The position numbers and the translations under genes were made by a program. A stretch of DNA of 52,265 nucleotides, taken from positions 1 through 52,265 of the forward strand of contig JAUCBJ010006579.1 of the NCBI GenBank assembly GCA_032718475.1. The letters are read 5' to 3'. Under the pieces are notes generated by a model. That model did no database searches. It was not told the origin of the DNA and saw only the letters and a list, made by a program, of their open reading frames with translations. This document shows, in pieces, positions 21,886-32,328 of this stretch. Source of the stretch: Nemertoderma westbladi (taxonomy: Eukaryota; Xenacoelomorpha; Nemertodermatida; Nemertodermatidae). Each line of letters opens with the position of its first letter. The first letter of the stretch is position 1.

Positions 21886-22715
21886 ATTTAACTCGAGCAA
21901 ATTCAACGGACCCATTGAGGATCGAAGAACAACGAGATCAGATAATGCTGCTACTATTTATCGAGTTCGGATTCTGTATGGTGTTGTTCATCCTCGTGTT
22001 GTTATACTTCCCATCGAAACCGCCTCTACCACCGACGGCATCAGCCGCATCCGAGAGAATCGAGTTCAAAGCCGGAATTATCCAAATCGCTAAATGTAAA
22101 AGTTTCTGGTTTCTAGTGAGTGCTTTCTCTATATTTCCTGGTTTTATCAACGCTTATTTGTCAGTAATGAGCGTCGATCTATCCAACATTGGTATAAACC
22201 AAGAGACTGCGGGATGGATTGGGTTTTATTCCAGTTTAGTTGGAGGATTTTCTTGTTTGATTTCCGCACGAATTACCGACTTACTTAAAGGCGGCATGAA
22301 GTGGGCCATATTGTCAGCATGTATACTCGGTACGGTTGTCTTCTACATTTTCACAATGGTTGCTAAAGGTTACTTCCCATCGTCTGTATCTACGATTTAC
22401 GCAGCTATTATATGCGCTACTGCCTGCTCGGATAGCATTGGTCCTCTTGTGTTTGAGATGTCGGCAGATTTGCTTTTCCCGGCAAGCGAAGAATTAACTG
22501 GGGGAGTTCTATCTATCACACAGAACTTGATATCGTTTCTGTTGCTACTGGCAACCACGATTCCAGGCGCGGGATTTTATTGGTTAGACTGGGCGATACT
22601 GGCAGGTATCGCTACCACAATCCCCCTTATCGCCATGGTAAAGTATGAAAATAAAAGGGTAAAATTCGATAAAGTTATGCCGGAAGATAATTCTTTAGTG
22701 GAAGAAGAGTCATAA
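21886..22715 (+). CDS. SLC49A4: SLC49A4/DIRC2-like transporter, copy 1, exon 2
   Basis: This is the C-terminal half with helices 7 to 12. It opens in a luminal loop, then helix 7 (QIMLLLFIEFGFCMVLFILV). A LYFPSKPPLPPTASAASE segment comes next; this PP-rich cytosolic loop is characteristic of SLC49A4. Five more helices run to an acidic tail (EDNSLVEEES) and a TAA-type stop at 22715. Joined to exon 1 it gives about 473 residues, close to the vertebrate protein. The acceptor GGACAG at 21880-21885 is my choice; an alternative CTGCAG acceptor at 21846-21851 would give a longer loop but not the right phase. An upstream ATG at 21780 is in frame but likely intronic. Confidence 0.8.
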
Positions 22716-24225
22716 AAGAATAATTCAATATATTGCAATGTACTGTATGATTCAGATGGGGGTCAAAATAGGACAAAAATTAAATTATGAACAAGTTTGT
22801 TTGTCTCATGTGTTAACAATTTTACGATAACAATCGTCCTCTAGCCGAAAACTAAACCCTACTCTACTGGTACCAGACAAGATGAGAGTTATTTATAATT
22901 TATATAGTTTGGTTTGCTAATTTTTAAACAATTCACCCATTCACCTATGGCCATAGACTGTTTATATAAGTTATGTTCTGCTATTATACTGGTGCAAAGA
23001 ATTAAAATATAAATTTATTAATAACATAGATAATAATTGTAATGACAGTGCGCCAGTTGATTGCAATGTTTGGCAAGACCAAGCAAATATTATTATCTAC
23101 GCCTGAATTATACAGTACATGCATAATATAGGCCTACATACCATAAGTCAGGTATGGTCAATTATTATCGGTTAGTTTAACAGTGAAATAAATTAGATAA
23201 ATCTAATCACTGAGTGTTGTTGTCATAATCTTTGGCCTATTATGGTATGTGTGGTCGTTGAAAATGATAACAAGTTGATAGGGATTTATTAGTACCTTGT
23301 GATTAAACAGCAAGTATGCGGAGGCACGCGACATCATCCAAGGTGCTGGATTCAACCCAACCCTCCAGCACAATGGTCTCACCCCAGATGGAAATATACC
23401 AGGAGGCATGTCCCACGCAACATGGCACACTTGCAGACATATCTTAAGGGATCTACTACGTCTGGTGTTGCATTTACCAAACTTTCCTCTAGCCTCTCGA
23501 ACTGAAGGTGGAATTAAAGGCTTCTACAGACGAAGACTTCATCCGTGACAATGGCTACTGAGATGATACTAGCTAAAGGGAGAAGGCCTTGTGCATTATC
23601 AATAACATATAGTATACCTATTAATCCCAGTTGATTCTGTCGGAATCAGATAGGGTCTTTCGATGCAATCGCAATGCATCCCTCTCTATCCAAAATATAA
23701 AATTATAGCTTGTTCTATTGACTTTCGTTTATTGTTTTGGTTAGATTAATGTGTCACTGTAACCTGCTCATTTCCCTTAATTGATAATTGAACATTAGGA
23801 CAAGAATTTAATTCGCCGAGATAGGATTATGAAATCTTATCTTTAATTCCGTGCCGCCCCCCTGTGCAGTACGCTGCCGTAAACAAACACTTACGACACA
23901 ACCAGTAGTATAATGATACACTATTATTATAAGTTACCAAACTATTGTTATATTCAATTATCTTATAGTGTGTTTATGATTCATGTTTTTGTTACAATTA
24001 ATTAATTATTATATAGGCCTACTACTGTACTGTATTTTGTAGGATATATTATTCGTATTGCTTGTGTCGAAATAAAAATCTATAAAATTAATTATTTCAA
24101 TAAATAATTATTATAATTACACTAATATAACTATATCCCGGTTTCTTCATTTAAATAAAAAAAAATAGTACATTCGATTGTAAAAATGGTATAATATCTT
24201 ATCCTGACTACCAAGATAAGTAACA
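22716..24225. other. Spacer between the two transporter copies
   Basis: No gene is confidently supported. An open + strand frame without ATG at about 23301-23552 reads as a plausible protein segment (LQHNGLTPDGNIPGGMSHAT ... RTEGGIKGFYRRRLHP). It may be a transposon fragment. A copy of the GTTTATTGTTTTGGTTAGATT repeat lies at about 23724-23820. Confidence 0.5.
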
Positions 24226-24840
24226 ATGACTGACGTTAAATGTTTAGATAAACCGATTAATGCGGATATTATAACAGGAGGGGGAACCCAGGTTTACAAA
24301 CGTCGATGGTATGTACTCTCGTTGTTTTGTACGGCAGGATTCCTTGCCAATCTGTGCTGGAACACTTGGGATCCCATCGAATCCTCAGCGAAACTCGTCT
24401 ACAAATGGGATGATTCGGATGTCACTCTAGTCGGGACCTGGGGGCCTGGCACCATAGTGTTCGGCACCCCAATAGTTACATGGGTGCTACCACGCAAGGG
24501 TCTGCGTTTCTCAATGATTTTATCGACTGCCTTGTTAGTAATGGGATCGGGATTACGCTGTATTACTTTTAGTCCGGGACCGGCCACATGGTTAATCAAC
24601 TTTGGACAGATCGCTATCGGATTTGGCGGCGTATTGCCACTTGCCGGTACCACTCATATGTCTGTAACGTGGTTCCCGACGTTTCAAAGGAATACTGCAA
24701 CAGCGTTAATCCTAGGTACTCAATTTATTGGAATCGCTCTGTCGTTTTTGGTGGGACCGGCAATCGTCAAGCAGTATAGGATAGCTATAGAGCCTGCTGG
24801 GAATATATCTTTGTATGAGGACAATTTTAAACCCCTGTAA
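24226..24840 (+). pseudogene. SLC49A4-like transporter, copy 2, exon 1
   Basis: This is a full-length N-terminal half, clearly paralogous to 20737-21328, with KRRWYVLSLF, LCWNTWDPIESSAK, WDDSDVTLVGTWGP and GSGLRCIT. Protein identity is high but the DNA has diverged widely. At the place where copy 1 has its proposed GT donor, copy 2 reads AG (24818-24819), so the frame runs on to a TAA at 24838-24840. With the two frameshifts in exon 2 this suggests that copy 2 is a pseudogene or yields only a half-transporter. An intact exon 1 with conserved motifs means inactivation is recent. Confidence 0.65.
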
Positions 24841-25624
24841 TTTGACCAAAGTTTCAATATACTGTATCTCCAAAATGGCCCCAATAATAGTGTGGCCTTA
24901 TATTTCTGAATTACCTATTAAAATATGGCAATGGATAAATGATAGTACTAGATCGTGACAACAGACAAAAACAAGCGAAAAAACTTGAATTGTAGGGAAA
25001 CAGAAACATCTTTTAAAAATATAATCACCTATGCAACATTACTTTTTGATTTCATAATTTTGTACAGTATGACCTGGGTCAAATAACTAGGGTCTATTCA
25101 AATATTAGAGAAATTTATTATGGGGCGCAATGTTACAGCAAAAATTCGAAAAATAAAAACGAAAATAAAACGTTCGTACAAAAATTAGAATTATATTACC
25201 GTAGTATTTGCAGTAACAGAGTCCCCATAGTACCACCCACCACGACACACGCACGCACGCACGCGTAGTGTGACATTCTCTGCACACGGCGTTAGTGAAC
25301 CTTTATTAGCATTACAGTTTTTTAGTGACGGCCAAGTTGGTATTGTCCGGTATGAAAACTCGTAAAGTATAGTTCAGTTAACGATTTTCGATGCGATCTG
25401 TCGTCCACTGGACACAAACCAAATTTAACCTAACCAGCCAGCCTTTGTTGATATATTGACGTTCAAACATTGAGCCAGACAGACGGATAATGCCGATTTG
25501 GCCGTAAACTGTATGTTGTATAATACGGCTCACTGACTTTGTGGCTCGCCCCACATATTCAGAAGCTCCTTAATGACACATCGACAAAATCTATCGGAGT
25601 ACAATTTATCTATGAAATTGACAG

Positions 25625-26457
25625 ATTTAACTCGAGCAAATTCAACGGACCCATTGAGGATCGAAGAACAACGAGATCAGATAATGCTGCTACTATTTAT
25701 CGAGTTCGGATTCTGTATGGTGTTGTTCATCCTCGTGTTGTTATACTTCCCATCGAAACCGCCTCTACCACCGACGGCATCAGCCGCATCCGAGAGAATC
25801 GAGTTCAAAGCCGGAATTATCCAAATCGCTAAATGTAAAAGTTTCTGGTTTCTAGTAAGTGCTTTCTCTCTATACGGGTTTTATCAATTCTTATACATCA
25901 GTAATAGCTATCGATCTGGCTACCGCAGGTATCAGCCAATCAACTTCCGGATGGATTGGGTTTTATTCCAGTGTGGCTGGAGGATTCTGTTGTCTAGTTT
26001 TTGCCGGAATTACAGATTTTCTTAGAGGAGGTATGAAGAAGGTAGTTTTGTCGGCTTGTGTACTCGGGACAGCCACGTTCTACGTCCTTACAATGGTTTC
26101 CAAGGGTTACTTTCCCACCAATGAAGCCATTGTGTATGCGAGCGTGATCTGCGCGGTAATGTGCGCCAATGGAATTGGGCCCCTTGTCTTGGAGATGTCG
26201 GCGGAATTACTCTACCCAGTAAGTGAGGAGTTAACCGCGGGAATTTTAGCTGTATAACGCAGAACTGCTCCGGATTTCTGTTGCTACTGGTAACGATGGT
26301 ACCCGGTGCGGGTTTTCATTGGTTAGACTGGGCCATACTGGTCGGTATCGCAGCAACTGTACCTCTTATCGCCATGGTGAAGGAGGAAAATAAAAGGATA
26401 AAATTCGATGAACTTTTGGTTGAAGATAAATCAATAGGACAACATCATAATTTATAA
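25625..26457 (+). pseudogene. SLC49A4-like transporter, copy 2, exon 2, frameshifted
   Basis: The first 250 bp match copy 1 almost perfectly (25620-25869 against 21881-22130, one mismatch). After that similarity drops to ordinary paralogue level. Near 25872 two bases are missing relative to copy 1, moving the frame. The conserved helices 8 to 11 continue in the new frame until about 26255, where two extra bases restore the first frame. The tail then runs to a stop at 26455-26457 (KRIKFDELLVEDKS). The two lesions cancel, so the end is in frame, but about 125 codons in between are not. Sequencing error is an alternative for either indel. Confidence 0.65.
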
Positions 26458-26897
26458 ATTGTATCAACTCTGGTATAAGTGTACCAATTGTTAATTAATT
26501 ATTAATCTAAATGAAAAAATCCACTTTAGTTGCAATTAATTACATTTATAATTAATTATATTATATAATTATATATAATTATGTATATAATTAAACAATA
26601 TAATTACTTAGTTATTCACCCTAATGTCAGAATGTTTACTGGCAATTTTTCGACCAACGACCCGAACTTTCCTGTTGTGGTGCGGTCGCTAAAACGGATA
26701 ATACTTGAAAGGAATCAATTATTACTTGGCAGTGGGAATTACACCTCAAGTGAGATTTTGGCGCAGCAAACGAGATAAGTTAAGTATCAACTCGTTTGAT
26801 ACTTAAAATAGTCCAAAAACCGTGACGTTATTTAAGGACGACGCTTATTCATATATTAACATTAAGAAATTTATAAAATGTCCACTTATCAGAGCAT

Positions 26898-26942
26898 AAA
26901 CCGCTTTTTTCGAGGAATAGTAGAAGCACGATGGCCAATTTT
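26898..26942. repeat. 45-bp target-site duplication, left copy
   Basis: The segment starting AAACCGCTTTTTTCGAGG and ending GATGGCCAATTTT is repeated exactly at 28845-28889, on the other side of the LINE insertion. Confidence 0.9.
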
Positions 26943-28844
26943 TATTAAAACTCTGAGGTTACTTGTAAGAGAGAAGATCTTAAGATAGCCTACAAAGTTA
27001 AAACCGAACAACTGAAAACATTAACAAGGTTGAGAAAGCTAAGGACGATCTTAAATTGGCCTACAACATCAGCCAGGAAAAGTACATACAGGATAAAACT
27101 GAAGCAATTACAACTGCTCACATACAGCAACAATCAGACTTACCTGGCAAACTGTAAATGAGGTATCTGGTCGGAAAAGTTGTGCAAAGGGGCGCCTCAG
27201 AGCCGATAGTCCTGAAGAACGTGTTGGGAAGTGGAAAAATCACTTCAGCAACTTGCTTGGGCAGCCACCAAACATCGAGGTCAGCCCTACAAGGAAAATA
27301 TATGACAAGACACTACCTATAGAAACAGGAGACTTCACACCTGCTGAACTCCAAAGAAGCATTAAAAGCATGTCCAATAATAAAGCGAGTGGATTAGATG
27401 AAATCCCAGCGGAGGTATGGAAAACCGGAGTGCTAAACAGACCATTATTGAATGTTTGCAACCGGATGTTAAAAGGGGAAAAGCCACCACCAATTTGGAC
27501 TACAGGTCAACTAAAGCCTCTCCCCAAGAAAGGAGACCTCGGCATACCAACAAACTATCGTGGGATCTGTCTGCTTGTGGTAGCTGCCAAAATATACAAT
27601 AAAATGATTCTATATAGGATTAGGCCTCACATAGAGAAACTACTGCGTAAGAGCCAAAACGGATTTCGACCAAGTAGATCCACAATAGCTCAGATACTTG
27701 CACTACGGAGACTGATTGAAGGAATTAAGTCAAAGAATCTCCCCGCAGTCATGACTTTTATGGACTTCAAGAAGGCATTCGACTCCATCCATAGAGGTAA
27801 AATGCTTGAAATCCTAAGAGCTTATGGAATACCAGAAGTAATTGTTGCTGGCATTGGATTGTTATATTGTGACACAGAAGCGCAGGTACTCTCACCATAT
27901 GGTGAAACTGAGTTTTTCTCAATCCTGGCTGGTGTACTGCAAGGTGACACATTAGCACCATTACTATTTGTAATTGTGCTGGATTACGCAATGAGGACGG
28001 CCACAAAGGGTGAAGATCTGGGATTCACACTTCAAGAACGCAGAAGTAGTAGATATCCGGCAACTACAGTCACAGACACCGACTTTGCGGATGACATCGC
28101 CCTGCTCTCTAATACGCTAGCAGATGCACAGCTTCTACTAAATAAAGTGGAGAGGGCTGCTAAGGAGGTTGGATTGCATATAAATGCTACAAAGACCGAA
28201 TTCATGACCTTTAATGTTGATGGAAACTTGACAACCATTGATAATAATCAACTAAGGAAGGTCGATGACTTCCAGTACCTTGGATCATGGAAAGAGAGTA
28301 GCAAAAAGGACATAGAAGTTAGGAAAGCAAAGGCTTGGGTAGCTCTATCAAAAATGGATACCATCTGGAAATCAGATCTCTCCAGGCACCTGAAGACTAA
28401 GTTCTTTCGAGCCACAGTGGAAAGTGTATTTTTATACGGGGGTGAGACCTGGACACTGACTAAATCACTTGAACGAACGAATTGATGGTTGCTACACAAG
28501 ACTACTAAGGGCAGCCCTAAACATCAGCTGGAGACAACACATGACAAACGCCGAACATTATGGTACAATACCACCTGTATCAACCACCCTCCGTGAACGC
28601 AGATTAAGATTCAGTGGACACTGCTGGCGAAGTAAAGACGAGGTCATACCAGATCTACTTCTCGGGCAACCAACTCATGGAAAGCGTAGTCGTGGACGAC
28701 CGGCTATAACATATATAGATCAACTTGAAAGGGATACTGAACTTGGGAGAAACGAAATTGCGACAACTATGGAGAATCGGGAAGCCTGGAAGGATCTCAT
28801 TTCCACTGTCCGAGTTCGCTCGACCGACCTACTGTAGTAGTAGT
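26943..28844 (+). mobile_element. 5'-truncated LINE (non-LTR retrotransposon)
   Basis: The 1.9-kb insertion lies between perfect 45-bp duplications. Only the linker, reverse transcriptase and C-terminal region remain; the endonuclease domain is missing, as expected for 5' truncation during target-primed reverse transcription. The 3' end is a short (TAG)n tail directly against the right duplication, not poly-A. Confidence 0.9.
26960..28837 (+). pseudogene. LINE reverse transcriptase, two frameshifts
   Basis: Three consecutive frames make up one protein. The first is a lysine-rich linker up to about 27145. The second is the RT core at 27147-28485, with KASGLDEIPAE, LPKKGDLGIPTNYRGICLL, FMDFKKAFDS, AGVLQGDTLAPLLF and the catalytic box TDTDFADDIALLS. 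The third is the C-terminal part at about 28478-28837 (DGCYTRLLRAALN, RLRFSGHCWRS). The FADD box keeps both metal-binding aspartates, so loss of function comes from truncation and frame changes. I do not assign a clade. Confidence 0.85.
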
Positions 28845-28889
28845 AAACCGCTTTTTTCGAGGAATAGTAGAAGCACGATGGCCAATTTT
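28845..28889. repeat. 45-bp target-site duplication, right copy
   Basis: Exact match of 26898-26942, directly after the (TAG)n tail of the LINE. Confidence 0.9.
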
Positions 28890-29224
28890 CAACTTATAAC
28901 AAAAAAAATTAAAAAAGTGGTAATAGGGGGTGTTTTGAATCACCCAATCATCATTCATGCAAAATTTCTTAAGAATTCGTCAATTTTTAGAAAAGTCTTT
29001 GCACTTTGAAATATACAAAATTTGGATTCTTCAGAAAACGCATTTAAAGTTTATGCTTAAGGTAATTCTGTCCAATGAAATGTTAGAATGCGCACAACCC
29101 CGCATGTTAAATGTATTTTGTTTCAAGGGCTTTCCGGGTCGGTGATTTCATTTTTAAAGTCCTTTTACTCATTTGACATATTCATATATATCTGTCATTG
29201 CTGTCTGTCTGTCAGTCAAAATAG

Positions 29225-29850
29225 AACCGACAGCTGAACAGACAATGTGGATGACATCAAACACGAAAACTGACATCGGGAATGAAATCACCAACCATGA
29301 AAACCCCCATAACAAAATGTTTAGGTAGTTGGTATGCATTCCTATTACTTTGACAGACAGATCGCAGGGCAGACAGAAAAACCGACATTAAAACAGACAT
29401 TATACAGTAGTAGGTTTTGTTAAAAGTGAAAACTGACGTCGGAAATGAAGTCAGCAACCAGGATAATCCCCTTAACAAAACTTTTATCTTGTTGGAATGC
29501 TTTCCATATATTTTCACAGACAGGCGGAGATACAGACAGACCGACAATCAGACATAATAGACTTCACTAAAAAATAAAACTGACTTTGGAAATGAAATCA
29601 GCGACGAAAAAAACCACAACAAAGAAGTTTCAGCTAGGTGGTATGATGTCCTTATATTTGACAGACAGATCGTCGGACAGACAGACAGACATAGAGAGAG
29701 ACATAATAGTTTTCGTTAAAACTTACGTTTGGAATGAAACCAGCGACTATGAAAACTCCCATAGCATAACTTTTAGCTAGAAAGAATGATTTTGCAATAT
29801 TTTGACGGACAAACCGTCAGAAACATAATCCAAGACAGACAGTTTTCACA
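29225..29850. repeat. Diverged tandem repeat rich in GACAGACAGA
   Basis: About five copies of a unit of roughly 125-135 bp are present. Each has an AAACTGAC..CGGAAATGAAATCAGC core, a run like GAAAACCCCCATAACAAAA.TTT, and a GACAGACAGA-rich end. Copies are strongly diverged. Open frames across the array are not genes. Confidence 0.75.
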
Positions 29851-29977
29851 GACATTTACAGAGTAAGGTTAACATTATCTCTCATATGACTATTAGCTAT
29901 TAGAAAACGGTTTGAAGTTTTGAAATCTGCACTAGAGGGGGTTGAAATTGAAAAGTCGATTTTTTTTAATTAGTCAC

Positions 29978-30000
29978 CCCCCCCCCCCCCCCCCCCCCCC
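29978..30000. repeat. Poly-C tract
   Basis: An uninterrupted C run of more than 20 bases follows a T run. It forms the Gly-rich end of a spurious - strand frame. Confidence 0.9.
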
Positions 30001-30493
30001 CTCCTTAAGGTCCGCGAAGCGAACGATACATCTACTAGCCACTCCGTTTGTTGTTCTGTTGTTGATTTCCACTTTGCCTTTGCTCACTAGGTAATGTATT
30101 GCGATTTTTCTCACTCTGTAAATCGTTGGAAGTGTAGATGACGGGTTTAATTCCACAGTTAGATTTCGGTTTTGTAAAATTGGTTTACAAATTGAAACTT
30201 GAAAGCATGATTCAGGTTGGTAGTAAGCCATTCAATTCAAGGAGTAGATAGTTCATGAGTTAATAGATTTAATAAATTATTTATAAGTCGATTGATATTA
30301 AAATTCATTTTACACAAAATATACGCGAAGGTTTCCGAAATAAAACATTGAAAATCGCACCAAATACAGTTTAACTGATTATAAATTTAATATTCCTAAA
30401 CTCAGTGGGAATTTTATTGAAATTAAATCGACGGCATTCTAGAACAGAAATAAACCCAAACAATAACAAGTCCTAAGAACCAATATAATGTGT

Positions 30494-31906
30494 TCATCGA
30501 TTGGAGGTACACGGATCCGGATCCGAGTCCGACTCCGAGTCCACGGATTGCACATAGAGTATCTCGTTGGCGACGAGGCCGAGTTGTCTGAGACTCACTG
30601 AATCGTCGTTGACAACAACAACGCGGGGGTAGGAACGCACGATGAGGAACGAACGCGGAACGCTATCCTGCACGAAAGCGAACCGGTAGAGGGCGCTGCA
30701 CGTGTCGTCCACCCGATGGAAACGACGGAGAATCCGGGAACCGGAAGGAAGCCGGAACTGGAACTGAACTGCTTCCGGATGGTCGGAAGGGAGTTCGGAA
30801 TCCTGCAGGCGACTTCTCTCTATAGATTTATCTATTTCCAACTGGTACTCCTCCTCTCGGCGCTCCTCTTCAACCACCTCCCTTCGCTCTTCCTCATCCT
30901 CCTCCACTCTCTGTTTCTCCTCTTCTTCCTCCCTCCTCTTCCTCGCTTTCTCCCTATCAAGTCTCAGCGACTGCTCATACGCGGCGTCCTGCTCCTCCCG
31001 CAACCCCCTCACCTGCTCCCGCTCCGCCCTCTGCCTGCGCAGCTCCCGCAGTCGCCCCAACCCCCGCGCTCGCATGCTACGCAGATGGCCCACCAGCGCG
31101 CCGACCTCCAGTCGCCCCTTAACCTCCCCTATCTTCCGCAGTCGTGCGCCGCCACTGGGCGCGAGCAGCGCCACTAATGGGAGGGTACGGGAGAACCCCC
31201 GCAACAGCGTCCACACGCGGACGCCTTCCGTCGAGGAATCCACGTCGCAAAGCCACAGAACAACGTCGTCGCCCTCGTCTATAAACTGCTTAAACCCCTC
31301 GTGAACGAGATCAACTCCGCGCGACTCGAAACCTCTTCGAGAGTCCAAATAAACAACTAAGAAACTAATCGTTTGTTTGCAATGTTCGCAAGCGGAAGCG
31401 AAAGGCGCGGCGAATATAGACGGGAGACTCTCGGCCTCGAGTTCTCTCTGCAACGCGGAAACGCGTCGAGTCACTTCCGTTTGCGCGTCGGAATTCCCGA
31501 TCTGCGGCCGCGGAAATATAATATCGTAAATGTAACGAACTAAGTCGGCGACGGTGGAGTAAGTCGTGTAGAAAGGCACGGCTAGACACCAGAGGCACCA
31601 GGCGAGCCAGGTGTCGGGGGGTTGCCAGTAGGGGACCACGACCGAGTAGACTGCGTCCGATGGGACCGGGCCTGTGTGTCCGACGAGTCGTTGGGGCCCG
31701 GCGAGTATCTGCGGAGGGGTTGGCACCCGTCGGAGTGGCCCCAGATGGAAGTGTTGGGCTACCGCCTCCTCCAGGTTCCAATTGGTTTCGGAGAGAGCGA
31801 CCTCGCATACAGCTATGTCGTCGATCCCCGTCATGTCCTGGAATTGCAGGAGAATCTCCGTGTGTTCCGGGGACAGTTGATGTGGTCCAGAGTTCCCTTC
31901 AGCCAT
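30494..31906 (-). CDS. FAF2: FAF2/UBXD8-like UBX-domain protein, intronless
   Basis: This uninterrupted 470-codon ORF has the full FAF2 layout. A UBA domain (about residues 12-55, ILLQFQDMTGIDDIAVCEVAL) leads to a membrane hairpin (about 93-135, DTWLAWCLWCLAVPFYTTY). A UAS thioredoxin-like domain (about 170-285) and a long Glu/Arg coiled coil (about 285-375) follow. A C-terminal UBX domain (about 385-460) ends in EILYVQSV. FAF2 sits in the ER and lipid-droplet membrane and recruits p97/VCP during ER-associated degradation. Vertebrate FAF2 is about 445 residues and multi-exon; here there is no intron, and the ORF is far richer in G+C than its surroundings. No poly-A tail or target duplication is visible, so an old retrogene or intron loss are both possible. 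A candidate AATAAA lies about 75 bp past the stop (30413-30418, - strand). The UBX loop has YPR where FPR is usual. Confidence 0.85.
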   Translation of the reverse strand: MAEGNSGPHQLSPEHTEILLQFQDMTGIDDIAVCEVALSETNWNLEEAVAQHFHLGPLRRVPTPPQILAGPQRLVGHTGPVPSDAVYSVVVPYWQPPDTWLAWCLWCLAVPFYTTYSTVADLVRYIYDIIFPRPQIGNSDAQTEVTRRVSALQRELEAESLPSIFAAPFASACEHCKQTISFLVVYLDSRRGFESRGVDLVHEGFKQFIDEGDDVVLWLCDVDSSTEGVRVWTLLRGFSRTLPLVALLAPSGGARLRKIGEVKGRLEVGALVGHLRSMRARGLGRLRELRRQRAEREQVRGLREEQDAAYEQSLRLDREKARKRREEEEEKQRVEEDEEERREVVEEERREEEYQLEIDKSIERSRLQDSELPSDHPEAVQFQFRLPSGSRILRRFHRVDDTCSALYRFAFVQDSVPRSFLIVRSYPRVVVVNDDSVSLRQLGLVANEILYVQSVDSESDSDPDPCTSNR

Positions 31907-32323
31907 TATTTTTACATATGGCTATACTGCCTGACTGCTATATGGCTGTATGGCAGGATGGAGATAGGGCCTATGGCCTAGACTGCTAGACTGTAGACAG
32001 ATAGAGTGTAGAGGCTGAGAGGATAGAGGGCTGTCTGTCACTGTCAGTCCGTTTCCGTACAGCCGAACTGCCGTAGGAAGTGAGAGTGAGAGATGGTAGT
32101 ACTGTAGGTAGTAATACAGTAATATCAATCTGTCAATATCAAACAATCAGACAATAGGCCCTATGCAGCTATGTAATTCTGTAATTGTAATATCTGAATC
32201 CTGGAATCTAAACTGCATCCAGAATCAGCAGATCAGTGAATACCGGTATACTGCAGTACTGACTGATATATTATGTATTATCTGACTGCTGTCAGACTGT
32301 ATTAATTAGCGCCTAGCTGATTA
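31907..32323. other. Upstream region of FAF2
   Basis: No gene is supported. The promoter and 5' UTR of the - strand FAF2 gene should lie here. It contains many GTCAGACTG and CTGTATGGC type repeats but no clear TATA box. Confidence 0.5.
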
Positions 32324-32328
32324 GAGTA
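32324..32328. repeat. Target-site duplication GAGTA (left copy)
   Basis: GAGTA directly precedes the CAGTAAGG terminus and recurs at 34510-34514 after the opposite terminus. Confidence 0.65.

Noticed and set aside
22112-22160. A 49-bp intron in transporter copy 1 (TCTA|GTGAGT ... TTTGTCAG)
   Set aside because: The splice-like sites are good, but the enclosed codons encode a transmembrane helix expected in this family and keep the frame.
30716-31304. + strand ORFs of 76-153 codons, and others up to 31989
   Set aside because: They are antisense shadows of the GC-rich FAF2 coding sequence.
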